Assembly (NCBI GenBank): GCA_950073835.1
Contig: CATMRP010000006.1
Coordinates: 1-63,611, forward strand
DNA from: an uncultured Alteromonadaceae bacterium
Lineage (GTDB): Bacteria > Pseudomonadota > Gammaproteobacteria > Enterobacterales > Alteromonadaceae
DNA length: 63,611 nt
Direction of reading: 5' to 3'
Every line of letters begins with the position of its first letter. Within the stretch, counting starts at the first letter, position 1. Positions 9,274 through 17,760 of the stretch are shown here, one piece after another. Position numbers and translations under genes: made by a program. The notes under the pieces were generated by a model that saw nothing but the letters and a program-made list of their open reading frames with translations, had not been told where the DNA came from and did no database searches.

Positions 9274-9406
9274 ATGTAACCGAAACTGAGCGTGAAAAGT
9301 GGTTAATTGAACGGATCTGCAAACGGTGGACTTGTCGTTTAATCGTCTCTACGTAACTATAGATTGGTATAAAAATAATTTAACGACAGCTAAACAGGAG
9401 TTTGTG

Positions 9407-9844
9407 GTGAACTTAGTTAAGTTAACCCTGATTGCAGTACTGATTTGCTTTAGCCAGCTTGCACTGGCAAAGCTAAAATACTTTCCCCATCCCAACGAGA
9501 ACGCCCCTTATTCATTAGCTACCCAGGTAGATAATATTGTTTACCTTTCCGGTCAGATCCCGCTGGATGAAAATGGCGAGATGCCTGCCACCATGACGGC
9601 TCAGTCGAAGCAGGTAATGCTGAATGTAAAAAAGGCACTCAACTCGCTGGGACTTGGCATGGAAGACGTGTTTAAGTGCACCGTAATGATAGACGACATC
9701 AGCAAATGGCCCGATTTTAATGCTGTTTATACCACCTTCTTTACCAAAGGCACCCTGCCGGCTCGCAGCGCCTTTGGCGTAGATGGCCTGCCCATGGGGG
9801 CCATGGTTGAGGTTGAATGCCTGGCCCATATGCGCCGCATGTAA
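9407..9844 (+). CDS. RidA/YjgF-family protein with signal peptide
   Basis: A 145-residue RidA-superfamily protein (enamine/imine deaminase fold). The RidA core runs from about residue 25 to the end, with conserved IVYLSGQIPLDENGEM, a mid-segment NVKKALNSLGLGMEDVFKCTV, and the C-terminal LPARSAFGVDGLPMGAMVEVE carrying the usual Arg and Glu. The start is placed at GTG 9407 because AGGAG lies six bases upstream and the product then begins with a good Sec signal (LTLIAVLICFSQLALA). A longer reading from 9326 has no such support. Export is unusual for RidA, which normally acts in the cytosol. It lies 133 bases after the CHAT gene and could be a separate unit. Confidence 0.85.
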   Translation: MNLVKLTLIAVLICFSQLALAKLKYFPHPNENAPYSLATQVDNIVYLSGQIPLDENGEMPATMTAQSKQVMLNVKKALNSLGLGMEDVFKCTVMIDDISKWPDFNAVYTTFFTKGTLPARSAFGVDGLPMGAMVEVECLAHMRRM

Positions 9845-9889
9845 GCCTAAGGACGATGGCGTAAAGCGCTGCGCCATCATCGCTGCATA

Positions 9890-10159
9890 CTAGGGGCTGT
9901 TGATCTTTGCTGTACACTTTTGCAGCAGTCTGTGTATCATTTAGACAAGGCGACTGTTTGCAGGTCTAGTGGGCTAAATCAAAAACAGTCAACACAGTAT
10001 AAATGATACACAGGCGCTGCCCGAAGGGGTCGTCATGAAAGCATTTTACTCATTGTCACAGCCCTTTGACGTAGAACAACTATGCCTTCAGGACTGCTCC
10101 GCGATTAAAATGCTTTCATATAGACCAAAAATCGTACAGCAAAGATCAACAGCCCCTAG
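9890..10159 (+). mobile_element. MITE-like element with perfect 25-bp terminal inverted repeats
   Basis: Terminal inverted repeats of 25 bp are perfect (9891-9915 with 10134-10158; outer bases TAGGGGCTGTTGATC). The element is bounded by CTAG at both ends (9890-9893, 10156-10159), which fits a target duplication of the IS5 group. Inside are two further inverted repeats: 9930-9943 with 10000-10013 (plus 9952-9959 with 9983-9990), and 10035-10048 with 10106-10119. It has no coding capacity. It must be mobilised in trans if it is active. Confidence 0.8.
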
Positions 10160-10402
10160 CTTACACAGCGCATTTTCTTTCCTCATCGCGTTTAACTTCA
10201 TCTGACCCCTTTTTGGCAGGCTCAGGTTCGATATCACCTTGCATTCCTATAGAAAACTGGTTTACGCTTCAACCTGCTAAATAATTGAACCTTTTCAGTA
10301 CAACAAACGGTTCACTAATGTACTATTGGGCCATCTACACGTGGTGAGTCTGAGTTTGCGCGGAGCAAATATCTGTGCGGGATTTTATGAAAGGAGTATC
10401 CG
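10160..10402. other. Leader region before the DUF707 gene
   Basis: About 240 bases without a gene separate the MITE from the glycan cluster. An AAGGAG ribosome-binding site at 10391-10396 decides the TTG start at 10403. I see no clear promoter or structured RNA. Confidence 0.5.
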
Positions 10403-11263
10403 TTGGCCGAGTTACTGAAAAAAGCAGTTCGCCCAAAAAAAAATTTAGTATTTACGTCAGCGGGCAATAAATCGGCACTCTCACTGTGGACTAACGGACA
10501 AAGAGATTTTGACCTGTTTTGCGTTTATTATGCGTCAGGCAAAGAACAACAGTTATCCGGGCTCAGCGACTATTTTGCCTGTCACAAAGGGGCGAAATTT
10601 CCAAACCTGTTGTGGGCCTATCAAAACTGGCCGGAACTGATTGAGCAATACGAACGGGTATTGGTGTTAGATGACGACCTGCTGTTAACTGCCGCGAATA
10701 TCAATCGCCATTTTAGCTTACATGACAAAGAGAACCTGTGGTTATCGCAGTTAGCCTTTCATCATAGAGGTAAGGTAAACCACTACATTAATCTTGCCAG
10801 ACCGTTTAGTTATCTGCGTTATACCAACTTTGTTGAAGTTAATTCACCGTTGTTTAATATCGATATGCTCCTGAAGTTTTTGCAGGTTTACGATGCCGAG
10901 GTAGCAGGTATTGGTGTTGATTACTGGTATTCCGATCTGATTGCCAAATTAGATACCGCACAGGACAAAATCGCTATTTTCGACATCATTCCCTGCTGTA
11001 ACCCACGGGATCAAATTGCCAAAGGTGGTGTAAGAGAAATCGACACTGCCATTAGTTTTCAGGATCGCATGAAGAGCTGGGATGTTAAAGCCGCAAAACT
11101 GGGCATTGAGCGTAATTATAAGAAAATAGAATACCGCAGTAAAAAGCCGCCCAGCATGTTGGCGACATTGCTGCCCAGTATAAAGATATTGTTTTTTAGC
11201 ACACTGTATCATGCGGTTATACTGGCCAAGTTCAGTAAACCCTATCCCACTAAGGACAATTAG
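10403..11263 (+). CDS. DUF707-family protein, putative glycosyltransferase-like
   Basis: A 286-residue protein with the layout of DUF707: a RVLVLDDDLLL acidic motif (about residues 88-98), then a WLSQLAF segment, then YTNFVEVNSPLFN, then the IGVDYWYSDL stretch, which matches the family's GWGLD-type motif. DUF707 members are thought to be nucleotide-sugar-dependent transferases, but the reaction is not established. The start is TTG, chosen from AAGGAG six bases upstream; the nearby ATG at 10387 is out of frame. The stop codon overlaps the GTG start of the GT8 gene, so it is the first gene of a surface-glycan operon. Confidence 0.7.
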   Translation: MAELLKKAVRPKKNLVFTSAGNKSALSLWTNGQRDFDLFCVYYASGKEQQLSGLSDYFACHKGAKFPNLLWAYQNWPELIEQYERVLVLDDDLLLTAANINRHFSLHDKENLWLSQLAFHHRGKVNHYINLARPFSYLRYTNFVEVNSPLFNIDMLLKFLQVYDAEVAGIGVDYWYSDLIAKLDTAQDKIAIFDIIPCCNPRDQIAKGGVREIDTAISFQDRMKSWDVKAAKLGIERNYKKIEYRSKKPPSMLATLLPSIKILFFSTLYHAVILAKFSKPYPTKDN

Positions 11264-12150
11264 TGAGTATGGACACAATGCATATTGCTTTTTGTTTAGA
11301 TAACAATTATGTAGAGCAGATCCTGGCAGTCATTCGTTCAATTGCACGTACCAATGGCGACCGAGACGTTAATATCTACCTGGTATTCAACGACCTGAAT
11401 GAACAGAATCAGGCTCGTTTTAAAACGGTCGAAACCGACAAGCTAACGATACACTGTAGACCCACCCATGTAGTTGTTGACGGCGTTGGGCCAAAGAATC
11501 ATGTGTCTAAAGCCACCTTTGTAAAGTTTGAGCTGATCAATGCGCTGCCCGAACTGAGTAAGGTGCTTTATCTTGATGGCGACATTGTTGTAAACGGCGA
11601 TCTGGCTCCCCTTTGGCAAACCGAGCTGAACGACTACTATTTAGCGGCCGTGGAAAACCCGTTCTCTACCCGCCAGGCGGCGCTCGATATGGACCCTGAT
11701 GCGATTTACTTTAATGCCGGGATCTTATTGTTAAATCTGGCCAAAATGCGCGAAGATAACTTTTATCAAAAAGCGCATGACTACATTGAGCAAAGTGGCA
11801 ACAAGCTGATGTTTCACGATCAGGATGTCTTTAACCATCTGGTTAACGGGCAGTTTGTACAGTTAAGCGAAGTATTTAACTTTCAGACATTTTTTATTCG
11901 CAAGATACATCGCTTTAGCCCTGAAAAGCGAAGTTATTACAGAAATATAATGAACAACGCGACGATAGTGCATTACTCTTCCGGCATAAAGCCCTGGGAC
12001 AAGTTTGATCCGCACCCATTGGTTGGCCTTTTCAGGCAGTATTATCAGGGCAAGCTGAAGCAAGCTAAGGACGATAGTTATCTGCTTCAACTTCTTCGAT
12101 ATCTTTATGTAAAAGCCTACTATTTTTACTTTCTGAATTTAGCAAAATAA
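11263..12150 (+). CDS. Glycosyltransferase family 8 protein
   Basis: A 295-residue GT-A-fold transferase of the GT8 family (LPS galactosyl/glucosyltransferase type). Visible are the N-terminal HIAFCLDNNYVEQ strand, the metal-binding DGD (Asp105, Asp107) in VLYLDGDIVVNGDLAPLW, the FNAGILLLNLAKMR segment and HDQDVFNHL. It should transfer a hexose, with retention, from a UDP-sugar to a cell-surface glycan or glycolipid. GTG 11263 overlaps the upstream stop; ATG codons at 11269 and 11278 are alternatives. It is followed 13 bases later by a sulfotransferase. Confidence 0.88.
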   Translation: MSMDTMHIAFCLDNNYVEQILAVIRSIARTNGDRDVNIYLVFNDLNEQNQARFKTVETDKLTIHCRPTHVVVDGVGPKNHVSKATFVKFELINALPELSKVLYLDGDIVVNGDLAPLWQTELNDYYLAAVENPFSTRQAALDMDPDAIYFNAGILLLNLAKMREDNFYQKAHDYIEQSGNKLMFHDQDVFNHLVNGQFVQLSEVFNFQTFFIRKIHRFSPEKRSYYRNIMNNATIVHYSSGIKPWDKFDPHPLVGLFRQYYQGKLKQAKDDSYLLQLLRYLYVKAYYFYFLNLAK

Positions 12151-12163
12151 GAGTATCTGCAAA

Positions 12164-12997
12164 ATGACAAAAAAAGGTCCGGATTTCATCGGCATTGGTG
12201 CCCAGCGCTCCGGCACCAGTTGGATGGCCAGCTGCTTCTGGGAACACCCGGAAATATTTATGCCCGGTAAGGAGCTACACTTTTTTGATCAGGGCAGCGA
12301 AAGTGATATTGATAGTTATTATGCCAAGTTCAGTGAGCACAGCAGAGTTCAGGGCGAATTTACGCCGGATTATCTGTCTGATGCGGCCGCCATTGAACGA
12401 ATCGCCAAATACTGCCCACAGGCTAAACTGATCATTATTTTGCGCGAACCCGCTGCCAGAACAGAAAGTTCCTACAACCTTTACCGTGAACGGGAAACCT
12501 TGGAAAGTGAAATATCCAGCCTCGATGATGTGTATAAACAAAATCACCGATCGTTCAGCAAAAGTCTTTACGGCCAGCAACTGCAACACTTATTTAAGCT
12601 GGTTGACGCAAGCAATGTAAAAGTTGTTTTTTATGATCAGATCACCAGCGATCCGCAGGGCTTACTCAGTGAAGTATTCGAATTTATTGGTGTTGACGCG
12701 TCTTTTGTGCCACCAAGTTTCGGTAAGAACTTTAATTCCTCATCCGTTGCCTTCAAAAATGCAAAACTAAACCGGGCGCTAACCGGAATACAAAACTATC
12801 TCTACAAGCGACCATGGGGATTAAAATTACTGAGACTGAAAAAGACTGCCGCTTTTACCGCATTTAAAAATAAGCTGATTGCCAGAAAGCAAAACAACAG
12901 CCGCGACCTCACCGAGTACAAATCATACTTCAAAGAGGATTTGGCTTTACTGGAATCACTGATAGATAAAAAAGTGCCGTCATCCTGGAAGGAATGA
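12164..12997 (+). CDS. Sulfotransferase domain protein
   Basis: A 277-residue PAPS-dependent sulfotransferase. The 5'-phosphosulfate loop is GIGAQRSGTSWMA (about residues 9-21), and the 3'-phosphate-binding strand is LIIILREPAARTESSYN (about residues 88-104). It probably sulfates a sugar made by the neighbouring transferases, although the acceptor cannot be read from sequence. It is the third gene in the operon that starts with DUF707. Confidence 0.85.
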   Translation: MTKKGPDFIGIGAQRSGTSWMASCFWEHPEIFMPGKELHFFDQGSESDIDSYYAKFSEHSRVQGEFTPDYLSDAAAIERIAKYCPQAKLIIILREPAARTESSYNLYRERETLESEISSLDDVYKQNHRSFSKSLYGQQLQHLFKLVDASNVKVVFYDQITSDPQGLLSEVFEFIGVDASFVPPSFGKNFNSSSVAFKNAKLNRALTGIQNYLYKRPWGLKLLRLKKTAAFTAFKNKLIARKQNNSRDLTEYKSYFKEDLALLESLIDKKVPSSWKE

Positions 12998-13125
12998 GCC
13001 TTTTCTGGTGAAAAGGACTAACTATTACAGTTGATAAAAGTAATAACAAGTTGCTTTTTACCGTCCTTTAACTGAATATAATTTAATCAGTTTTTTAGTG
13101 TACTCTGTTTTTAGTAGTAGTATGA

Positions 13126-14337
13126 ATGAAACAATTTAAACGCTCTATACAGCGCAAATTAAAGCACGCGTCGATTCGGCTTAATCAGCAGTTCGAAGAT
13201 GCTTATATACCAGCCCCCTCAGAAAAAGTGGTTTTTAAAGAACTGGCTGATGGCCCGGTTAAATTCAATATATTTATCCCGTCACTGGATAAAAAAGTGA
13301 TTTTTGGCGGTATTTTTACTGCACTCGCTTTTATCAAAGAAGTAAACGATCTGGGTTACCCCATTACTATTACGACATTCGACTACTCACTTTCAGTAAA
13401 AGAGAAAGAAGAAGCCATTGCGCTGCTGTCGGGCCAGTTGAATTTTCCATTACAACCAGAAGATATTCAGGTTATTGGCGAATTTAAACACAGTACACCG
13501 GGTAAAAATGATATTTTCATTGCAACTATGTACTACACTGCATTGTTTATACAGAGTGTTCTTAGTAACAACGCCTTTGCACAAAAGCAGTTTATTTATT
13601 TTATCCAGGATTTTACTCCCGGCTTCACCCCATGGTCAGATGAATATGCTAAAGCTCTTGTAAGCTTTAAAGCCGAAAACTTTTATCCGGTATTTAACTC
13701 TTCGTTACTAAGAGACTTTTTTATCAAGCATGACTACATCAACAAAAACCAGTCATTCGCTTTTAAGCCTCAGTTGCAATTACACCGACTTAAGCCAAGG
13801 GCGAGTAAAAACCCAATCCCCAAACTCATTTTTTATGCCCGCCCTAAAAGACCACGTAACCTTTATGAAGTAGGCTTGCAAGGATTAATAGACTGGTTAC
13901 ACGAATTTAAACCGGAAGTGGAAATTTTTACCGCAGGCCAACCCCATGAAGAGATAAAATTCGAAAAGTGGTCAATTCGAAGCCTGGGTAAAATGGATGC
14001 GGAAAAGTATTGGGCCACATTAAATCAGTACGATATTGGCCTGTCACTAATGCTGTCACCTCACCCGAGCTACCCACCATTAGAAATGGCAGCCAGTGGC
14101 CTGATAACCGTAACTAATAACTTCGCAAACAAGGATTTATCAATATTAAGTGATAACTTCGTTACCTGCGAGCCTTCAGCTGAATATATTAAATTGGCCT
14201 TGCAGAAGGCCTACCAAAAGTGCAACGATATGGACGCCAGAATAAAAGGGGCTACCTACGACGTCGATGAAAACGCAGAGGAATTAAGCACTGTAGTAAA
14301 ATCCGTTGTTGCTCTTTTCAACCCCGGGACATCCTGA
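13126..14337 (+). CDS. WsaF-like glycosyltransferase (GT4/GT-B type)
   Basis: A 403-residue GT-B protein resembling the rhamnosyltransferase WsaF. The N-terminal domain contains FIYFIQDFTPGF at about residues 160-172. The C-terminal nucleotide-sugar domain starts with KLIFYARPKRPRNLYEVG (about residues 235-252) and includes LSLMLSPHPSYPPLEMAASG, the donor-contact region with Glu. A sugar-transfer role in a surface glycan is likely; rhamnose as donor is only an analogy. It lies 128 bases after the sulfotransferase gene in an AT-rich gap and 11 bases before the next one. Confidence 0.8.
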   Translation: MKQFKRSIQRKLKHASIRLNQQFEDAYIPAPSEKVVFKELADGPVKFNIFIPSLDKKVIFGGIFTALAFIKEVNDLGYPITITTFDYSLSVKEKEEAIALLSGQLNFPLQPEDIQVIGEFKHSTPGKNDIFIATMYYTALFIQSVLSNNAFAQKQFIYFIQDFTPGFTPWSDEYAKALVSFKAENFYPVFNSSLLRDFFIKHDYINKNQSFAFKPQLQLHRLKPRASKNPIPKLIFYARPKRPRNLYEVGLQGLIDWLHEFKPEVEIFTAGQPHEEIKFEKWSIRSLGKMDAEKYWATLNQYDIGLSLMLSPHPSYPPLEMAASGLITVTNNFANKDLSILSDNFVTCEPSAEYIKLALQKAYQKCNDMDARIKGATYDVDENAEELSTVVKSVVALFNPGTS

Positions 14338-14348
14338 ACGTAATATTT

Positions 14349-15056
14349 ATGCCTAAATTGCTCTCCCCCTCTTACTACAGTAAGAAAATCACGAACCTGG
14401 TAACTAACTACCAGCGTTACGGCATCATTAAATCTGCTAACGCAACCAACGTTGATCAAAGCATGCATTTGTTTACTCAAAAGCAAGCAATGTTCATACA
14501 TATCCCTAAATGTGCTGGCGTTTCTCTTTTTGAATCACTTTTTGGTGATGATTCATTCGGCCATCACTCTATTCAGGTTTACAAAGAAGCATACGGACAA
14601 AAACGTCTCGATAACCTGTACAAGTTTTCTATTGTTCGAGAACCGGCAGACCGCTTGCTATCTGCTTATAACTACCTCAAGAAGGGGGGGAGAGGGCGAG
14701 CTCTTGACTTAAGGTATCAGGAAATTCTTTCCCCTTGCCAATCTCTCGAAGAATTCGTGTCTGATTGGTTGCCACGTAAAGAGATTCAAAATTTTCAGCA
14801 TTTTATTCCTCAGTCAGAGTTTATTTATGATAGCGAGGACAGACTGTTAGTAGATGATGTCTTTCGATTTGAGGAACTCGATTCACTGATCCCCACTTTA
14901 AAACAAAAATGTCCGCAATTAGTGGGGAAAACGATAGAAGAAAAACTCGCCCGCAAAAACCAGATGAAAAAAAGTGCGGATATCAGTCTGGATGACAATA
15001 TTCGACAACAAATCAGGGCTCATTACGCCAGGGACTGTCAGCTGTTAAACTATTAG
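14349..15056 (+). CDS. Sulfotransferase family 2-like protein
   Basis: A 235-residue sulfotransferase. The PAPS motif is FIHIPKCAGVSLFESLF (about residues 49-65), and the second motif is YKFSIVREPADRLLSAYNYL (about residues 94-113). The family sulfates hydroxyls of carbohydrates. It follows the WsaF-like gene by 11 bases and ends the glycan cluster. A run of seven G at about 14685-14691 would be prone to slippage but is in frame here. Confidence 0.82.
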   Translation: MPKLLSPSYYSKKITNLVTNYQRYGIIKSANATNVDQSMHLFTQKQAMFIHIPKCAGVSLFESLFGDDSFGHHSIQVYKEAYGQKRLDNLYKFSIVREPADRLLSAYNYLKKGGRGRALDLRYQEILSPCQSLEEFVSDWLPRKEIQNFQHFIPQSEFIYDSEDRLLVDDVFRFEELDSLIPTLKQKCPQLVGKTIEEKLARKNQMKKSADISLDDNIRQQIRAHYARDCQLLNY

Positions 15057-15098
15057 CAATATCGGTTAATAGAATGGTTCCCGGCGTACAGCAGCAAT

Positions 15099-15698
15099 AT
15101 GTCTTATCAAACTCCTAGTCAGGCACTTGAAGTGCTTTACGAAATCAAAAAAAGCAAATTCCATGCGTTTGCCGCCTGCGCCCCGGATCGCGAAACCGCA
15201 ATGGCACTGCTCGCTCAGAAAAAAGCGCAATACCCCGATGCCCGTCACCACTGCTGGGCTTATTTGTTTGGTCGGCCGGATATGCCGGTAAGCGTAGCCT
15301 GCTCAGACGATGGTGAGCCAAGCGGCACCGCCGGCAAACCAATATTAAACGTGCTCCAACACAAAGACGTGGGCGATGTAATGTTAATTGTTACCCGGTA
15401 CTTTGGTGGCATTAAGCTGGGCGCTGGCGGCTTGGTGCGGGCCTATTCAAGTGCTGCACAGCAGGTAATGGAAAATCTCAAAGTTACCCAACATATCTCA
15501 CTGGATGAAATTACCGTAAATGCCGACTTTAAGCACGAGCAGTTTATTCGCCATTGGGTCACCCAACAGCAGGGCGAAGTGAGCGATTGTCGGTACAGCC
15601 ATCAGGTCACCATGACCATAGCCCTGCCCGCTCCACAAATCGACAACTTCGCCGCCATGTGCCGCAATCAGGGCATTTCGATTGCCAACGACACATAA
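15099..15698 (+). CDS. yigZ: YigZ/IMPACT family protein
   Basis: A 199-residue protein with the N-terminal IMPACT domain (residues 8-115, with DARHHCWAY, SDDGEPSGTAGKPIL and VTRYFGGIKLGAGGLVRAY) and a C-terminal DUF1949-like ferredoxin-fold domain. Length and motifs match E. coli YigZ. Its biochemical role is not firmly established; it has been linked to translation and nucleic-acid binding. It stands alone, 42 bases after the sulfotransferase, and marks a return to core genome. Confidence 0.92.
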   Translation: MSYQTPSQALEVLYEIKKSKFHAFAACAPDRETAMALLAQKKAQYPDARHHCWAYLFGRPDMPVSVACSDDGEPSGTAGKPILNVLQHKDVGDVMLIVTRYFGGIKLGAGGLVRAYSSAAQQVMENLKVTQHISLDEITVNADFKHEQFIRHWVTQQQGEVSDCRYSHQVTMTIALPAPQIDNFAAMCRNQGISIANDT

Positions 15699-15838
15699 CG
15701 AAAGACCTCAGACCAGCTAAAACTTAGCATAGATATAGCCGGTAAAATTCAGCAAACGTAGCATAACTGTCATAAAAATTTGAGTGTACAAGTGTTCGCT
15801 GAAGCTTTACACTGAGTTGTATTAAGAAGAGGATTAAT

Positions 15839-16474
15839 ATGACTTCACTACCCAAACGCGCCTATTCAGTTGCTGAAGAATGGCTCAATAGCATCAGCCA
15901 CGGCCTCGCCTGTGTGGCGGCCATTGTGGGATTGGTGTTTATGTTACTGCGTGCTGAAACGTCGGTCAGTGTTACCGCTTCGGCAATTTATGGCGGCACA
16001 CTGATTTTTATGTTTCTGGCTTCAACAGTGTACCACGCGGTCACGCATCAAAACGCCAAAGGCTTGTTAAAGCTATTCGATCACAGCGCTATTTATTTAC
16101 TGATTGCCGGTACTTATACGCCCCTCACACTGGTTGCTATAGGCGGTACCCTTGGCGCACTAGCGACGGCTTTTATCTGGATACTAGCGCTTGCCGGAGT
16201 GGCTTTTAAACTGATTGCCCGCCATCGCTTTCCCAAGGTATCGGTAATGACGTACCTGATCATGGGCTGGATAGCCCTGGGATTAATATATCCGCTTTAT
16301 CAGGCCCTGCCAGGCTCTGGCTTGTGGTTAATTGTAGCCGGCGGGTTGTGCTTCAGTATTGGTGTATTGTTTTATGTCGCCAAGTCGAAAAAATTTACCC
16401 ACGCTATCTGGCACTTGTTTGTTATTGGCGGCTGTAGTTGCCATTACTTTTCAATTTACTATTATGTGGTGTAG
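15839..16474 (+). CDS. trhA: Hemolysin III family (PAQR-like) membrane protein
   Basis: A 211-residue seven-helix membrane protein of the HlyIII/TrhA type. The family metal-site residues are present: the SISHG-type motif near the N-terminus (SISHGLACVAA), the STVYHAV and LFDHSAIYLLIAGTYTPL segments, and a C-terminal HAIWHLFVIGGCSCHYFS motif. Bacterial members are implicated in membrane energetics and lipid homeostasis. AAGAGGA precedes the ATG by five to seven bases. Confidence 0.9.
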   Translation: MTSLPKRAYSVAEEWLNSISHGLACVAAIVGLVFMLLRAETSVSVTASAIYGGTLIFMFLASTVYHAVTHQNAKGLLKLFDHSAIYLLIAGTYTPLTLVAIGGTLGALATAFIWILALAGVAFKLIARHRFPKVSVMTYLIMGWIALGLIYPLYQALPGSGLWLIVAGGLCFSIGVLFYVAKSKKFTHAIWHLFVIGGCSCHYFSIYYYVV

Positions 16475-16498
16475 AGCACTTAATCGCAGTAATTCGTT

Positions 16499-16969
16499 AT
16501 GACATCCAGCCTAACCTGGTTTACCGTAGGAAACGGCCGCATCACACTTGGTGCCAGGCCCACCCCCGACTATCTCACTCAGTTACGAGGGCAAGGTGTT
16601 ACCCACATTGCAACAATACAGACGTCTGAAGAAAACAAGCCTGAACTAAAAAGCGATGTGGCCAAAGCAGGCCTTCATTGGTTATGGCTACCGTTTAATA
16701 TCGCCGATATCTATGTAAGTAATGATACTGAAAAAGCGTTCATGCAGCAGTATTTACAGGAAGTAGCCGAAACCCTGCGCGAAGGCGGTCGGGTTTACCT
16801 GCACTGCGATGGCAATTGCGAACGCTGCCGTTTGTTTCTCTACGCTTTATGCATTCACCAAAGGATACCCGCCAGCAGCGCCTATAACATTATTCACAGC
16901 TTTGGCGGCGACAAAGCAAATCAGCTATCCCGCCGCGAATTACAACAAGCTGCCGCGATAGTGGCCTAA
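16499..16969 (+). CDS. Protein-tyrosine-phosphatase-like protein (CX5R motif)
   Basis: A 156-residue protein with a dual-specificity-phosphatase-like layout. The catalytic P-loop is HCDGNCERCR, giving Cys103 and Arg109 in the HCX5R pattern. An acidic or general-acid loop would lie in LPFNIADIYVSND (about residues 63-75). It starts 24 bases after the hemolysin III gene. The P-loop contains an additional Cys107, which could form a redox-regulated disulfide with the catalytic Cys; this is inference. The substrate is unknown. Confidence 0.75.
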   Translation: MTSSLTWFTVGNGRITLGARPTPDYLTQLRGQGVTHIATIQTSEENKPELKSDVAKAGLHWLWLPFNIADIYVSNDTEKAFMQQYLQEVAETLREGGRVYLHCDGNCERCRLFLYALCIHQRIPASSAYNIIHSFGGDKANQLSRRELQQAAAIVA

Positions 16970-16974
16970 AGCCT

Positions 16975-17205
16975 CGGTATCCCGGACAGATCCCTAGTCA
17001 TCCCGGCCAAAAATTTACTGTCATCCCGGCCCACGAGCCGTGATCTCCCAAACAGTTTGGCTCACCTTAAATAGCCTTTATAGGAGATCCCCGCTCAAAA
17101 GCATGCGGGGATGACAGAGGGGGTGGCATGCGGGGATGACAGAGGGGGTGGCATGCGGGGATGACAGAGAGGGTGGCATGCGGGGATGACGGAGAAGAGT
17201 AAAAC
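16975..17205. repeat. Dispersed palindromic repeat with 25-bp tandem units
   Basis: The intergenic region holds a REP-like element built of palindromic GGGATGAC/GTCATCCC modules (16980-17115). It is followed by four tandem copies of a 25-bp unit beginning GCATGCGGGGATGAC at 17101, 17126, 17151 and 17176. The same modules occur in the opposite orientation at about 58.1-58.4 kb and 60.9-61.3 kb. Confidence 0.85.
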
Positions 17206-17212
17206 TAAAGTA

Positions 17213-17653
17213 TCAGGAATGAGTTAAATCGCAGTACAGCTTATCAATAAGGCCACTGAGTAACTGCAACTCATTCATATCGAGGTTTTTAATCTGACAC
17301 AACAACTCTTTAGGGATCTCAGCAGCTTCCGCTTTCGCCGCCTTGCCCTTGGTGGTTAATACCACCTGTTTAACCCGCTTATCCTGCTCTGACGGCTGAA
17401 CAAACACATACCCCTTTTGCTCCAGCTTTTTCAGAATAAGGGTTAATCCACCGGGATCGATACGGCTTTTTTCTACCAGCGCAGAAATGGTTAGCTGTTT
17501 ATGCTCCCAAAGTGTCAACAGCACCAGATACTGTGGATAGGTAATATCCATTTTCTGCAACAGCGGCCGGTAAGCCCGGGTGAACGCATTGGATACGGAG
17601 TAAAATCGGTGGCAAAGCTGGTTGTCCAGCTTTAGCAGATCGTCATCTGTCAT
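17213..17653 (-). CDS. ohrR: OhrR-type MarR regulator of organic hydroperoxide resistance
   Basis: A 146-residue MarR-family repressor. The redox-sensing cysteine is Cys14 in LDNQLCHRFYS, placed as in OhrR proteins, followed by the winged helix with LTISALVEKSRIDPGGLTLIL and the wing SEQDKRVKQVVLT. Oxidation of this Cys by organic peroxides releases DNA in the family. The start is put at ATG 17653, with AGAGG upstream; a longer start at 17683 would lie inside the operator. It is divergent from ohr and shares the intergenic operator pair. Confidence 0.9.
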   Translation of the reverse strand: MTDDDLLKLDNQLCHRFYSVSNAFTRAYRPLLQKMDITYPQYLVLLTLWEHKQLTISALVEKSRIDPGGLTLILKKLEQKGYVFVQPSEQDKRVKQVVLTTKGKAAKAEAAEIPKELLCQIKNLDMNELQLLSGLIDKLYCDLTHS

Positions 17654-17674
17654 AACTAAATTACCTCTGCCATT

Positions 17675-17738
17675 ATTTTGCATACAAAATAGTTGTCAGG
17701 CAACCTAAGGTTTGCTACTTTTATTTTGTATGCAAAGT
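17675..17738. promoter_or_regulatory. OhrR operator pair between ohrR and ohr
   Basis: Two near-palindromic 16-mers lie in the divergent gap: ATTTTGCATACAAAAT (17675-17690) and ATTTTGTATGCAAAGT (17723-17738). They are inverted copies of each other. One lies just upstream of the ohrR start and one upstream of ohr. This arrangement would let OhrR repress both genes, but binding is inferred. Confidence 0.75.
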
Positions 17739-17760
17739 AAATATCAGGAGGACACCCCTA

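Noticed and set aside
16975..17205. Tandem 25-bp repeats as a CRISPR array
   Set aside because: Units abut without spacers of unique sequence and no cas gene is near; they are part of a dispersed palindromic repeat.
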